A DNA stretch of 64,000 nucleotides from Cubamyces lactineus. Its lineage: Eukaryota; Basidiomycota; Agaricomycetes; Polyporales; Polyporaceae. Shown here piece by piece: positions 46,939 to 57,293 of the stretch. Location of the stretch: the NCBI GenBank assembly GCA_022376465.1, contig JACDTU010000008.1, positions 1,178,001-1,242,000 on the forward strand. The letters are read 5' to 3'. Both the position numbers and the translations under genes were made by a program. The notes below the pieces were generated by a model. It ran no database searches, was not told the DNA's origin, and saw only the letters and a list, made by a program, of their open reading frames with translations. Within the stretch, counting starts at the first letter, position 1. Each line of letters begins with the position of its first letter.

Positions 46939-49003
46939 ATGGTTGACTGGTCGTCGTCGGAGCAGGTCACCAAGGACGAAGGTCTGTCTCACAACTTCAC
47001 CCCCTTCGTCACAAAACACGCACCTAACGCCCCGCGTCCCTTGTCTCGTCATCTCAGGTGTCTATGTCAACCTTGTATTCGCCTTCTTTGGTCTCTACGT
47101 GTGGGAGGTCTTCCAGACCTCGGACTTCGAGTGGGCCGTTATCCAACGTCGCCGAAAGCTCAGATGGCACTGGGTGAGTCTTACATACCAAAAGTCACTC
47201 TGTCATGACATCCTGACCCGCATCCTCATACCAGGGTACGTTCTCATGCGCGCGCAGTCTGGCGTCACTTTACTGAGTATGCTGCAGTCTTCCTGTTCAT
47301 CTGCCGCTATTGCCTCGTCTGCTCTCTCGCAGCTCTGTGCGTCCCTATGCTTTTCCTGCAATGTCCTCGCAATGCTGACCACCGCACAGGATGGCGTCGT
47401 TTACCGTCATGAAGCAGGTGCATCGTCTCGCGCTCTAACTCCTCTCGGTCAGAAACTCACATCCCACAGATCAACTGTCAAGCCCTTTACACGTTCATTT
47501 CCGTACGCCGCCTCGCCTCCGGTGATTCATTATCCGTAACTCACGCGTCGCATATGCAGTGGTCGGGCAACATGTCCATCCTATGCGCGTCGACAACGTT
47601 GCTCTTCAGGACGTAAGCCATTTGCATTAATCTGCAAGTCTATCGAGCCGTCCACTGATCCGCCTCGACGTCGCTTCGCTCTCTTCGCCCCTTGTTTCTC
47701 TTCACGTCACATCCGATGTCTCACCTCCGATCACCTGGCACCCACAACCGATTACCTACTCCCGATACGCGAACGCCAACGGTACTCGGCATGCATCACG
47801 GGTGTACGCGCCCACGCACCAGCATCGCGGTGTGGGAACGCAAGTTGACGGTCACGATTCCGCTCGGTTTCCTATGTCTCGCGCTCTGGGCGCTGCTCTG
47901 GCGCGGCATGTTCATCATCAGCGCTGAGTACGATGCGACGAGCACGGCGTGCGTAGTAACGAGCATGCGTCGCCTGTTCCTGAGCATCACGTTCTGGGCG
48001 AGTGCGTGGATTTTACTCCGATGCGAGCGGCGGTATCGTATAGAGGATACTGACACTTAGGGTCGGGTGTAGCGATGGTGTTCAACTTGGTGTTGACGAT
48101 TGTGCATGTGCTGGGCCTCATGCAGAGGGACTACGGCGCGACGTTCTGGCAGATGCTCTTCGAGGACGGTCTCATCTTTTACATGGTCGCGTTCTCGTGC
48201 AATGCGCTGCCTGCGGTAAGTCCTGTCTTGCGTTCTATGAATATCGACTGTCCGATGCTGATCGGCGCGCACTGTCTCGACTCTTAGATCCTGAGCGTTC
48301 TCAACCTGAATGGTATGTGCGCCTGTGCCTTGGGTATTTGACCATACTAACGCACTTCCCATCTCAAATTAGCCGTGATGAATATGTAAGTCGAAATGTG
48401 CTGCAAAGGACTCCTTATACTCACTACGCATTTCCGCGCATACAATAGCATTGCCACCGTAAGTAAACTTGTGACATCGTCGTGTGTGAAGTGATTCTGA
48501 CCGTAATTTGCTCTGCAGGTACCGGCTGCCGTGCTCACGTATGTTTCTGCTCCGACCGTCCGCGTCTATATTGGCTAACAGCCTTGGTAATTAGTACCAT
48601 GGCAGCGTGCCGTACCGTCACGCGTCTGTCTGAAGTCGGCGAAGAGGACGATTTGTACGTACACAGCGCGACGCAGCTCACGCCGCCGCGAGGGATACCG
48701 GCCACACAGGGTGCGCTTCGCCTGCAGACGATCAAGCACAACCGCTTCCCACCCCGTCCCGAGGTGCATGTCACCACGGACCACATCGTCATGGAGGACT
48801 TCGAGTGCGTCCGCCCTCTGCCTGCCAGAACCTCTCGCATATCGGGGGCTGGGAAAGACGAGACAGGTCGCTGACGAGTTCACGTTATATTGTGCCATAG
48901 CACGAGCCCTGGATCTGCATACGCACAGCACGATAAGCCGCGCGAGCTGACCCCGGACGAGAGGTCTGAGCCCGATAGGGATGCGGCTTACAACGCCGTC
49001 TGA
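46939..49003 (+). CDS. Orphan seven-TM membrane protein, 14 exons
   Basis: Resembles a membrane-protein family that I recall as common in basidiomycetes, function unknown to me. I model 14 exons: 46939-46981, 47058-47173, about 47278-47336, 47390-47417, 47470-47502, 47560-47612, 47823-48001, 48061-48215, 48288-48312, 48373-48385, 48449-48458, 48519-48538, 48595-48804, 48901-49003, giving about 348 residues. Likely TM helices are VNLVFAFFGLYVWEVF, AAVFLFICRYCLVCSLAALM, GNMSILCASTTLLFR, IPLGFLCLALWALLW, a segment around VAMVFNLVLTIVHVLGL, LIFYMVAFSCNALPAIL and NIIATVPAAVLTTMAA. The motif INCQALYTF is typical of the family. The C-terminal 110 residues are cytosolic-looking. The start of exon 3 is the weakest point; the four tiny exons rest on phase and on the continuity of helices 6 and 7. 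Confidence 0.78.
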
Positions 49004-50319
49004 AACTTTCCTTGCTGTATCGGTAGCATGGCCACGAGAAGAACACGCCCGCGTCACGCTATGCATACGTCCCCCTGACCCGCCCACTCTCATGTCGACG
49101 GCTCCGATATCCGGTTACGATAGTAATACCCCTCCGACGCTCGCCGCCCGCCCTCCCGCACCTGAATTGGCCTCTATCCGTCGGTAATCCCTTCCCGCTC
49201 CCTCTCTATCTCGTTCGCTACGCTCTGCTATGTCCGCTCGCCGTGTTACGCAAGGCTAGTCCTCTCCGAGTTCCACGTCCTTCCACCAATTCCACACGCC
49301 GCATATCCCCATAGTACCGGCTCCCTCGCTCGCTCGCCTACCGTTCGGTGCGCCGCCGCCTCGCGTCTGCTTCACTACTGTATCATCTCTTTTTGTGCCC
49401 GGGCCTCGCCAGTTCCAAGTTGTCTCCCGCCGCTCCGAATCTGCGCTCTGATTCTACTACACCCCTCTACGGTCTGCCTGTCCTGCCTACCTACCTACCT
49501 ATAGCTACACCTACCTGCCTTGGCTCCGCTGCCAAGTCGGATAGTGCGTTGAGAGTCTGGAGGAGAGAAAATGTACATATCGTATAGTACAATCACGCGC
49601 GCGTCGGTCGACCTGGGGTCTTCGTCGCAATGCCTTTCCCCCTTTGTGATTCAGCTGCCCAGGTTGAAGCTCTGCTTCGTGTGCCGCGTAGAACATGAGC
49701 ATTGCTGCTCATATGCTGACAGGTGTAGGTACGACAACAAGACATCGTGGCTTGAGTCCCGCCTCACCCTCTCCTCTCCTCTCACACCGTCAATGCCGAG
49801 TACGACCCGTCCAGACCAGATGCTCACAGTTGAACGCTCAATGACCGCTTTGCCAGTCGCAGGCCTGGTAATCGCTGCCTCGGAACACAGTTGCCGCTCG
49901 TTTATTATGCATCTGTGTGATGCATCTGCCCGAATCAATGATTCGGTACAGGGACGTGCCAGGATTGCTTACACAGCCACACATTGTGGGCGCAGGTGGT
50001 TGTTGATGGGTCACGCATGATGAATGCAGCAGCACACGGAGATGATAGGGTTATATGCATCTGAGCGAGAGAAGCTGATCAATTGGATCGCAGACGATGA
50101 GATGACGATTGCACAGACCGGAACTGGGATTGCACGATACAAATGGAGAGTGTGAAAAAGACAGCAAATGTCAATGAAATATGCACGACGCCCTGTGCGG
50201 CACCTGCGGGCCACAGCTCCCCACCCCTCCCTCACAAACCAACTCGTCAAAGTAACCATACAGAATGTCTCCTTCTACCCCAGCCCCCTCCCACCTACAC
50301 GCGGACCAGCAGCAAGGCT
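49004..50319. other. Convergent 3' intergenic region
   Basis: 1.3 kb between two convergent genes. It contains a short CCTA tandem repeat at about 49488-49501, and otherwise pyrimidine-rich 3' untranslated sequence (about 49190-49520). No frame here has a domain or exon structure that I can support. Confidence 0.45.
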
Positions 50320-51353
50320 TTACCGCCGACGATGCGACCTGCCCGACTTGCGGCGGGCGGCGACGAGGCCCTGGCGGTTCATACCCTTGGGTTTTGGCCG
50401 TGCGGGGAGGCCCTTGGAGCGGCGCCATTCTTCGCGGCGCGAGTTGCGCGGGCCGTGCGTCGATATCCGCTTTGAAGTCGAGGGGCCGGCGCCCGAGTCG
50501 AGGTCCATCGCGTCTGTTGAGTCGTCGGTGTGCATTCGAGCGAGATATTTCGAAGTCGGAGGGGAGCGTAGATGTTGAGATAATGTAGCAGTTTCGTGGT
50601 TTGGATGGTCGTGATTGGAGCATAAAAAAGGCGGGGAGCGGATTGAGATTTATGAGGTGTCCGCAATGCAAGAGGATTCACGTCGAGAGCAGGTACGTGT
50701 ATAGGTCATCGGATAGGGACAGAGAGTCGAGGTGAGTCAGCGGCCTGTGGATAGACGGCAAGAAAGGTGCGAACCTGCTCCATCTGCGTTGCTTGCGGAT
50801 GACGGCTGGCCATCTGCAACAGACAAAACAAGATGCGTCAACCCTCTATTCCAGCACCAGAACCCAAAGGGAGGCCCGGGAAGAGATGGTCGAGCCCACA
50901 CGCGTCGCCCGCATCTGCAGCCGCGACGACGGCTGCGGCAGCCTTTGTGCGATCGACGCTTCTGCCATTATGATTCTTGCGTGCGGTGTTGCGCCTGCGT
51001 TGTCCAGGGCAGCCAGACGAAGCACCAGCATCTCCGAGAGCAGCCAGGTGCACTATGCCCGCCATACTATCGGCTGTAATGTCGTGCGGGTCGACGAGCC
51101 CGAGGCTCGCAAACCAGAACGGAGACGGAGACCAACCTGCAGGCGCGGCACCGCCGTCCGTCTCCATCTGCGCACCCTCCTCTCCTTCTTCTACGACTTC
51201 CTCGTCCCCTTCTTCAGGCTCGGTGGTCGTGAGCGACTTGAGCTTCATGTGTAGGCGGTGGAGGCGCGCGGCCTCTGTTGCGGCGTATATGCCTTCTGTG
51301 CGCTTCTTGGCGCGGAACTGACGCTTGACTTTGGAGCGGAGAGACTTGCCCAT
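50320..51353 (-). CDS. LLP/DUF2423-type nucleolar protein
   Basis: Small, very basic protein of the family that includes human LLPH and yeast YBL028C, nucleolar proteins tied to pre-60S ribosomes. Two exons (51137-51353, 50320-50513) give 136 residues. The N-terminus has the hallmark MGKSLRSKVKRQFRAKKR followed by GIYAATEAARLHRL. The middle is acidic (EPEEGDEEVVEEGEE), and the C-terminus has the second hallmark ISTHGPRNSRREEWRRSKG and ends in a basic ARRKSGRSHRRR. The phases match (phase 1) at the single intron. That intron is 623 bases, about ten times the local norm, and exon 1's frame stays open for some 100 codons into it. Divergent from the sirtuin gene. Confidence 0.88.
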
Positions 51354-51648
51354 GGCGTTTGTTGTGTTTCGGTGGTTTGTGGGCGGAGAGTGGTGGTGAG
51401 AGGAGGATGGAGGAAGACAAGAAAGGCGGCGGATGGGAGGACAGATACGGTGGTGGAGTGCTTGAGGATCGCTGAAAAAGCTGCAGGTGGATCTGAGATC
51501 TGGAAGAGACACGTGCTACGGGGCGGCGTCTCGATCACGCCGGCTCTCAGCAGCCCCGCGCAGGCCCCAGGCAGACAGGCTGGACAACGGTCGACTTGAC
51601 TCGTTCTACACACATAGCGACATCCCTATAAGCGTAGCTCCATTCTGA
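51354..51648. promoter_or_regulatory. Shared promoter, LLP protein / sirtuin
   Basis: A 295-base spacer between divergent start codons. No TATA box is obvious. It joins a ribosome-biogenesis gene with an NAD-dependent deacylase, so a link to growth or metabolic state is possible but not shown. Confidence 0.45.
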
Positions 51649-52740
51649 ATGTCGTATCGCGAGTCATACTCTGAACACGTTCCATCATCTGACATGCCCT
51701 CCTTTACTGCGACTCTCAAAGCCTCGAAACACATCATCGCAGTCGCCGGTGCCGGCTTGTCTGCAGCATCCGGTCAGTATATACATACAGTATGACTGTC
51801 GACTAGCTTGCTCAGTGAAGGCTCATTAATATTAATTGTAGGTATCCCCACATTTCGAGGGGCAGGCGGACTATGGCGGAAATACGATGCCATAGGCCTC
51901 GCTACGCCGCAGGCCTTCCAAGCGAACCCCTCTCGCGTCTGGCAATTCTACCATTATCGTCGTGAGAAGTACGCCAACTTCATCTTCATGACTTTCAGCT
52001 CCTGCTGAACCTCTGGCCATCACAGAGCTCTCGCTGCCCAGCCCAACCCTGGCCATCTCGCGCTTGCCATGTTTTCCATCCCCTCAATACGACACAAAAT
52101 GGCGCCCCGCGCCGAGTTCACCCTCATCACGCAGAACGTCGACGGTCTGAGCCGCCGGGCCCTCGAACAAATTGCCGCCACGCATCCGGAACTTGCGGAC
52201 GAAGTGAACTCACCAGCCGTGCAGAACTCCATGCTCGAGATGCACGGTCGTCTGTTCGACGTCGTATGCACCAACCAAGCGTGTCGACATAGGGAGCACA
52301 ACACCGACTCTCCGATATGTCCCGCACTAGCGGGGACAGAGAACGTGTTTGCAAAGGACGAGCCAGAGCCGCATATTGACGAAGCCGACTTGCCACGATG
52401 CTCGAAATGCGGTTCGCTCGCTCGGCCAGGCGTCGTTTGGTTCGAAGAGATGCCGTGGTATCTGGACCGCATTGACGACCTAGTGGACCAAGCCGACTTG
52501 TGCATTGTCGTTGGAACTTCCTCTACCGTACGTTCTGTGACCAAAGACGTTTCGGTGGCATGCAGACTGACTCCCCACGAATAGGTATACCCTGCTGCCG
52601 GATATGCATATGTGGTCCGTGAAAACGGAGGGAAGACCGCTGTGTTCAATCTGGATCGTAGCGAAGGTGACCAGGACGCCGATTTCCTGTTTCTTGGTCC
52701 CGCAGAGGCCACGCTGCCAAAAGCACTAGGTTTGCAATAG
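51649..52740 (+). CDS. SIRT5-type sirtuin (NAD-dependent protein deacylase)
   Basis: Sir2-family enzyme that removes acyl groups from lysine using NAD. Four exons (51649-51772, 51842-51968, 52026-52527, 52585-52740) give 302 residues. The NAD site is [15 protein letters not shown]. The catalytic core has TQNVDGL and the general-base His in [12 protein letters not shown]. The zinc-binding Cys pairs are at VVCTNQAC and [19 protein letters not shown], followed by [23 protein letters not shown] matches the Tyr-xx-Arg acid-binding pair (Tyr102/Arg105) that gives human SIRT5 its preference for succinyl, malonyl and glutaryl lysine. The class is therefore III, and desuccinylase activity is inferred. 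There is no strong targeting sequence, so it may be cytosolic as well as mitochondrial. Confidence 0.93.
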
Positions 52741-52864
52741 TGGGTGGGGATATACCAAAAGAATCGGACATTATGATAGCGAATGCATGATATGGCGTCC
52801 CTACAACGCAACTGCTCAGAAACGAACGTCCCTTCAGAGAAATTCTGGATAGATACATACCCCT

Positions 52865-53410
52865 CTATGAGCTCCTCTGCGCCTCCTCCTCCTCCTTGAG
52901 CTGCTGCTTGATGCGCTCCTCTTCCTCCTTGAGCACGTCGAAGCCAGGCTGGCGGCGAGCCACCATGCCAAACAGCGTCGTCAACACCGCGCGCTCGCGG
53001 AGCGGGCGCCGGTCGCTCCAGAGCTCGCCCTTGTGGTACGGCGTCGCCTGGTTGCTCATGCCGAACTTGGGGTTCGCGCGGCGCTGCTCGACTTGTACTT
53101 GGAGGTGGCGCAGCGTCGACTCGGGCCCGAGGACGGAGAGCGTCTTCGGCTTCGCGAACGCCTGGTCGATCCGCTCCGACAGGTTCTCCTTCGTGATGAA
53201 GGACGCGGACTGGTGGTAGAGGTTCACGAGCACGCGCATTTTGTCGTCAGGCAGCTCGGACTGCGGCTTCACGTCGAGCTTCGACTGGGATGAGGATGCG
53301 GCGGCGGTGGATGATGAAGAGGCATCTGTCGAGCGGTGACGAGCATATGATGGTGTTGCCCGTCGCAGGGACCGGCGCAGAGCCCTGGTAGCCAGACTCG
53401 AAGACGACAT
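52865..53410 (-). CDS. Small mitochondrial-type protein, 181 residues
   Basis: Single-exon gene that I do not recognise. The N-terminus (SSSSLATRALRRSLRRATPS) is Arg/Ser/Leu-rich without acid residues, a typical mitochondrial presequence. A Ser/Ala spacer follows. The folded part (about residues 50-160) has ELPDDKMRVLVNLYHQSASF, LSERIDQAFAKPKT and LRERAVLTTLFGMVARRQPG. The last 20 residues are a charged helix (KEEEERIKQQLKEEEE). I recall no characterised homologue; it looks like a conserved fungal protein of the matrix or inner membrane. It converges with the sirtuin gene (124 bases apart). The ATG at 53410 is the only one giving a clean presequence. Confidence 0.75.
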   Translation of the reverse strand: MSSSSLATRALRRSLRRATPSYARHRSTDASSSSTAAASSSQSKLDVKPQSELPDDKMRVLVNLYHQSASFITKENLSERIDQAFAKPKTLSVLGPESTLRHLQVQVEQRRANPKFGMSNQATPYHKGELWSDRRPLRERAVLTTLFGMVARRQPGFDVLKEEEERIKQQLKEEEEAQRSS

Positions 53411-53752
53411 GGTGGCAGAGAGCAAGAATCTACGGTCACGTGGAAAGTGGTAGCGTCTCTTCAGCTCTGGCGCCCGCGCCTACAACTGCTCTGAGATAGG
53501 CCAGTACTAGCCAGTGCTTCGGGCTCGGGCTGAGTAGTTTCGGCTCCAGCACGCATACATTCCCTACTAAACACCATGCAAGCAGCGCAACCATCCGCCG
53601 ACAGGCCAGTTGTGACAATAACCAACACTATTCATTCAGCAATACTGTACAGGAAATCCTCCAGAATAGATATGATCCCATCTGCAACACCAACGATTCA
53701 GCCAATCGCGCACAACAGGCAGAGGCGGAGAGTCTGTTCAGAGCAAATCGTT
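53411..53752. other. Short spacer in the minus-strand pair
   Basis: 342 bases between the acyl-CoA dehydrogenase stop codon and the start of the small mitochondrial-type gene, both on the minus strand. It must contain the 3' end of the first and the promoter of the second. I see no further gene. Confidence 0.45.
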
Positions 53753-55847
53753 CTACAAATGCGCTTTGACACCGTGCTTTTCGGCCAACGCCTTCTCCCT
53801 CTTCTTGATCTCGGCCTGGCGCTGCGTGAGAGCGGGGGCACGCTTGAGCTCCCTCTGGCCAATTTGTTGAATGTGCACCTAAAACATCCGTGTCAGTACA
53901 ATCCATACATCATTGACAATGGCAATGGCTCACAGCATCGGGGCCCTATGGGAAATTGTAATCAGCGTCGTGAACAACAACATATGACAAAGCAGGACGT
54001 ACATCCGCAATCCTGAGGGTCCGCAGGCCGGCGTAGAGAGCAGCGAGAGGTGTGTCCTGACTGACGCCCTCGGCGCCGAAGGCTTGGATAGCGCGGTCGA
54101 TGACTTGGCACGCCATTGAAGGCACCACGAACTGGGTGACATTAGCAACCCTGACAATTCTCAGGAAAGCCGATATACGAACTTTAGCAATGCCAATCTC
54201 CTTAAGAGCACCCTTTGCCTTCGCCTTGTCAATCTATGGAATGAATCTTTGAGCATGCTCCACAAGGTAAATATTTGAAGAATGATCCCACCTGCAGTGC
54301 GGCGCTGAGCACGAGCAAGCGGGCAGATTCGATCTCTGCACGAGACTTGGCGATGTCCGCAACGACGGTGCCTGCCATAATTGTGAGTATTTCTGGTGAC
54401 TTGTACCGCCGTATGCGATGACCTACCATGTTCGTAGAGATACTTCCCGAAGGTCTTCTTCGCAGGATCTGTCACGCGCTGCAGCAAGAGGTCCAACGCG
54501 TACTGGGCAGCCCCGATGGAGCGCATGCAGTGGTGAATGCGGCCAGGTCTGTTGTGTTCAAGTGAGCAAGCCGTACAATAGATGACGGGTGTAAGGCATA
54601 CCCAAGACGACCTTGAATGATCTGCACAGGTTACGCAGTGAGAATAGTGTACTAGGGGCGGCTGTGTGCCTCTCACCTCGAAGCCCTTGCCCCAGCCATA
54701 CACCAGGTTCTCCAGCGGCACCCGAACATTCTCATAGATGATCTCACAGTGGCCCTCGGGCGCGTCATCATACCCAAACACCTTCATGGGACGGATGACC
54801 TTCACACCGGGGTGGTTTGCAGGGACAATGACAATGCTCTGCTGCCTGTACTTGTCCGAGTTATCGGGGTCACTCTTTCCGAGGACGAGGTGCAGGGCAC
54901 AACGCGGGTCACCAGCCCCGCTGATGTACCTACAATGGCTATTAGTGAAGGACAGCATCGACGCGCAGGAGTAGTACCCACCACTTGTGTCCGTTGATGA
55001 CAAGTTCGTTCCCCTCTTGACGAATAGACGTCCGGATGTTCGTGGCGTCCGAGGAGGCCACTGCGACCGTCTGCGTTAATGCAATTCAACGTCATCGAAG
55101 ACACCTCGAGCTCACCGAACCGCTCGGTCATCGAGAACGCGGACCGGGTCTCGCCATTCAGCAAGGGAACGAGCCACTTCTTCTGCTGCTCAGGCGAGCC
55201 ATAGCGAGCGAGCACCTCTGCATTCCATCATGTCAGTCCCGCAATTCTGACACCAATATCGAGTCTGTACGCACCCATGTTACCCGTGTCCGGCGCGGAG
55301 CAGTTCACAGCCTCGGATGCAAGCTGGCCGCCACGGCCAAGAATCTCGGCCATGACCGCATACTAGCGCAACCGTCAGGTCGCGTCCAGCATGCGTCAAT
55401 AAACTCGGGGGGACAATACCTCGAGGTTACTAAGGGGCACGCCCCACTGCGGGTAGTGCGCCTTGCTCAGGAAGAGGTTCCACAGGCCGAGCTGCTTAGC
55501 CTTCGCCTTGAGGTCGACCAAGACAGGGATGACGGTCTTCCACCGCGTCTCCGGGTCCGTCGGGAGCTGCGCATGCGCGATCCTCACCGCGGGGTACACA
55601 TCCTCCTGTAGACAACCACTACATCAGCATCGCGGTTTCCCACTCCTGTCCTGTCTAACGACAGCGCACCTCCATGAATTTAATGAGCTTCGCGAGGGTC
55701 TCTTTCGCATAAGGCGAGAACTTGTCCTCAATCTACAGCAGCCTGTCTCAGCGTCCTGTTTACACACGCCCACGTTGCTCCTAAGGCGGCACGTACCAGC
55801 GCCCATGAAGACGGAGAAGTGTACTCGACAATAGGGTGTGTCGCCAT
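53753..55847 (-). CDS. ACAD10/11-type acyl-CoA dehydrogenase
   Basis: FAD enzyme that introduces the first double bond in fatty acyl-CoA beta-oxidation, in peroxisomes or mitochondria. Fourteen exons: 55797-55847, 55670-55732, 55420-55605, 55275-55362, 55116-55217, 54982-55060, 54677-54929, 54602-54621, 54427-54548, 54292-54371, 54183-54233, 54003-54131, 53934-53945, 53753-53878, giving 453 residues. The N-terminal helices carry [23 protein letters not shown] and substrate motifs are [27 protein letters not shown] and [33 protein letters not shown] is the usual signature before the C-terminal helical domain, with [15 protein letters not shown] near the end. Exons of 20 and 12 bases are supported by phase. 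The C-terminus (HGVKAHL) is not a classical SKL, though a PTS1-like read is weak. Confidence 0.93.
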
Positions 55848-57293
55848 GTTCGTTACGTTTCAAAGAGACCGACGGAAGACGCGGGGTACACACAGCACAG
55901 ATGCCTGAGCTGTGAACAAGGAGTAAAAGGAAGCTAAGCAGCGAGAGGCCCGGGGGTGAGCAGGACGTGCAGCGGGCGACCCCGCACTGGAGAAGCCGAC
56001 GACTTGAATGCGCGACCGGCTATACCCAGAAGCCGGTGACGCGCGATCGGCTCGCGCGTCCCACGCCCAATTGGGCAGCCAGGTTCGCGGCGGCGCGGCC
56101 CAGGCGCGGAGGTCCCCATCCACCGCGGTCAGATGTACCTCCACCTGAGCATCGTGCCGTCCCACCCCGCGCTCGTTCGACCATCATATCATTGCGGGGC
56201 CGGTCGGCGTGCATGAAAAGTTGGTAGTGCCTCACCGGCAGCGCCAAGCTATAGGGGTGAACTCGAGGCTTGTGAACGGTGAGATATAGTCTTATTCTGG
56301 ATCGTAAACGGAGGGAAAACATAACGGTAGCTAGCTAAGTACGTACGTAAGGCTATAGAGATATATGTAAGGCTACTAGCGCAGCTGTGCGTAGTACACG
56401 TACAGACCGTACATGTCCGACTACGAGGCGTGCCAGGTACCAGTACAAACACAAGCGTGTCCTTCAGCATCACGATACACCGCGGGAGGAGGGCCTAATT
56501 AGGGATCGGGTCTGTGGTCAGGCGAGGAACCGGGCCCAGGATTCGGGAATTGGGGGAGGGTGGGTCATTAAGGGGTTGTCTGGATCAGGATCAGGAATAC
56601 AGTAGTATGGCGTTGGGCACCGAGGCAAGCGGCTATTCGTACAGCTAAGTATACATGTATACAAGAAAGGATACATCCGGAGCGGTTGTGGAGGGGGGTC
56701 ACTTGTTCAACAGCAGCGCGATGATTGATGAAAGGGGTCGTAGTTAGGTAATCGTAGTCGTAGTCGTAGGCGTGAGCGTAGGTGCGGGATTGCTTGTGGT
56801 GAACGATGATGCGTGGATGGATGGTGGCCACAGCGGTATGGATGTATGGATGGAGGAGAGGAGGGGAGAGGATGGTCAGTCGGTAAATAATAAGTCGAGT
56901 GTGCATAGCAATAACGTAGATGTGCGGTGTCAGTCGAGATTCAAGATTCGAGATTCGAGATTCGAGGTTCAAGCGGGCCAGTCAATCGGTCAGTCATGAT
57001 GCATCACAGCAGGGCAGCAGCAGGAGATTCAAGCAATGGACAGACAGAGGTAGACGCAATAGATGGCGATGGCGATGGTAGATGGAGAAAAGAAGAGGAG
57101 GAGCATGCTACAGTGGTTCAGTTCGTGGATGCGCGTGCGAGAGACCCTGAAATCATAGACGGTGTATGAATGACAGATGTGAGATGCGAGGTGTGAGGTG
57201 TGAGGTGTGTCGTCCGCGTCGGGATGTCCATTCAAGCCAGCTCCTGTCGTCTTGTCGTCGTGGTCGTCATGAAAGCGTCATGAAAGAGGCTCC
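55848..57293. other. Gap between acyl-CoA dehydrogenase and the Zn2Cys6 gene
   Basis: 1.45 kb holding the promoter of the acyl-CoA dehydrogenase gene and the 3' end of the Zn2Cys6 gene, both on the minus strand. From about 56300 the sequence is AT-richer and full of short simple repeats. No gene was seen. Confidence 0.45.
56750..57240. repeat. Cluster of short tandem repeats
   Basis: Several short tandem arrays lie close together: TCGTAG triplet-pair units at about 56752-56770, GATTCGA units at about 56945-56967, GATGGC units near 57062-57078, and TGTGAGG units at about 57194-57212. They fall in the 3' flank of the Zn2Cys6 gene and are simple-sequence repeats rather than part of a transposon. 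They may vary in length between strains. Confidence 0.6.

Noticed and set aside
52020..52811. 263-codon minus-strand frame opposite the sirtuin
   Set aside because: Antisense shadow. The plus strand has the full sirtuin motif set.
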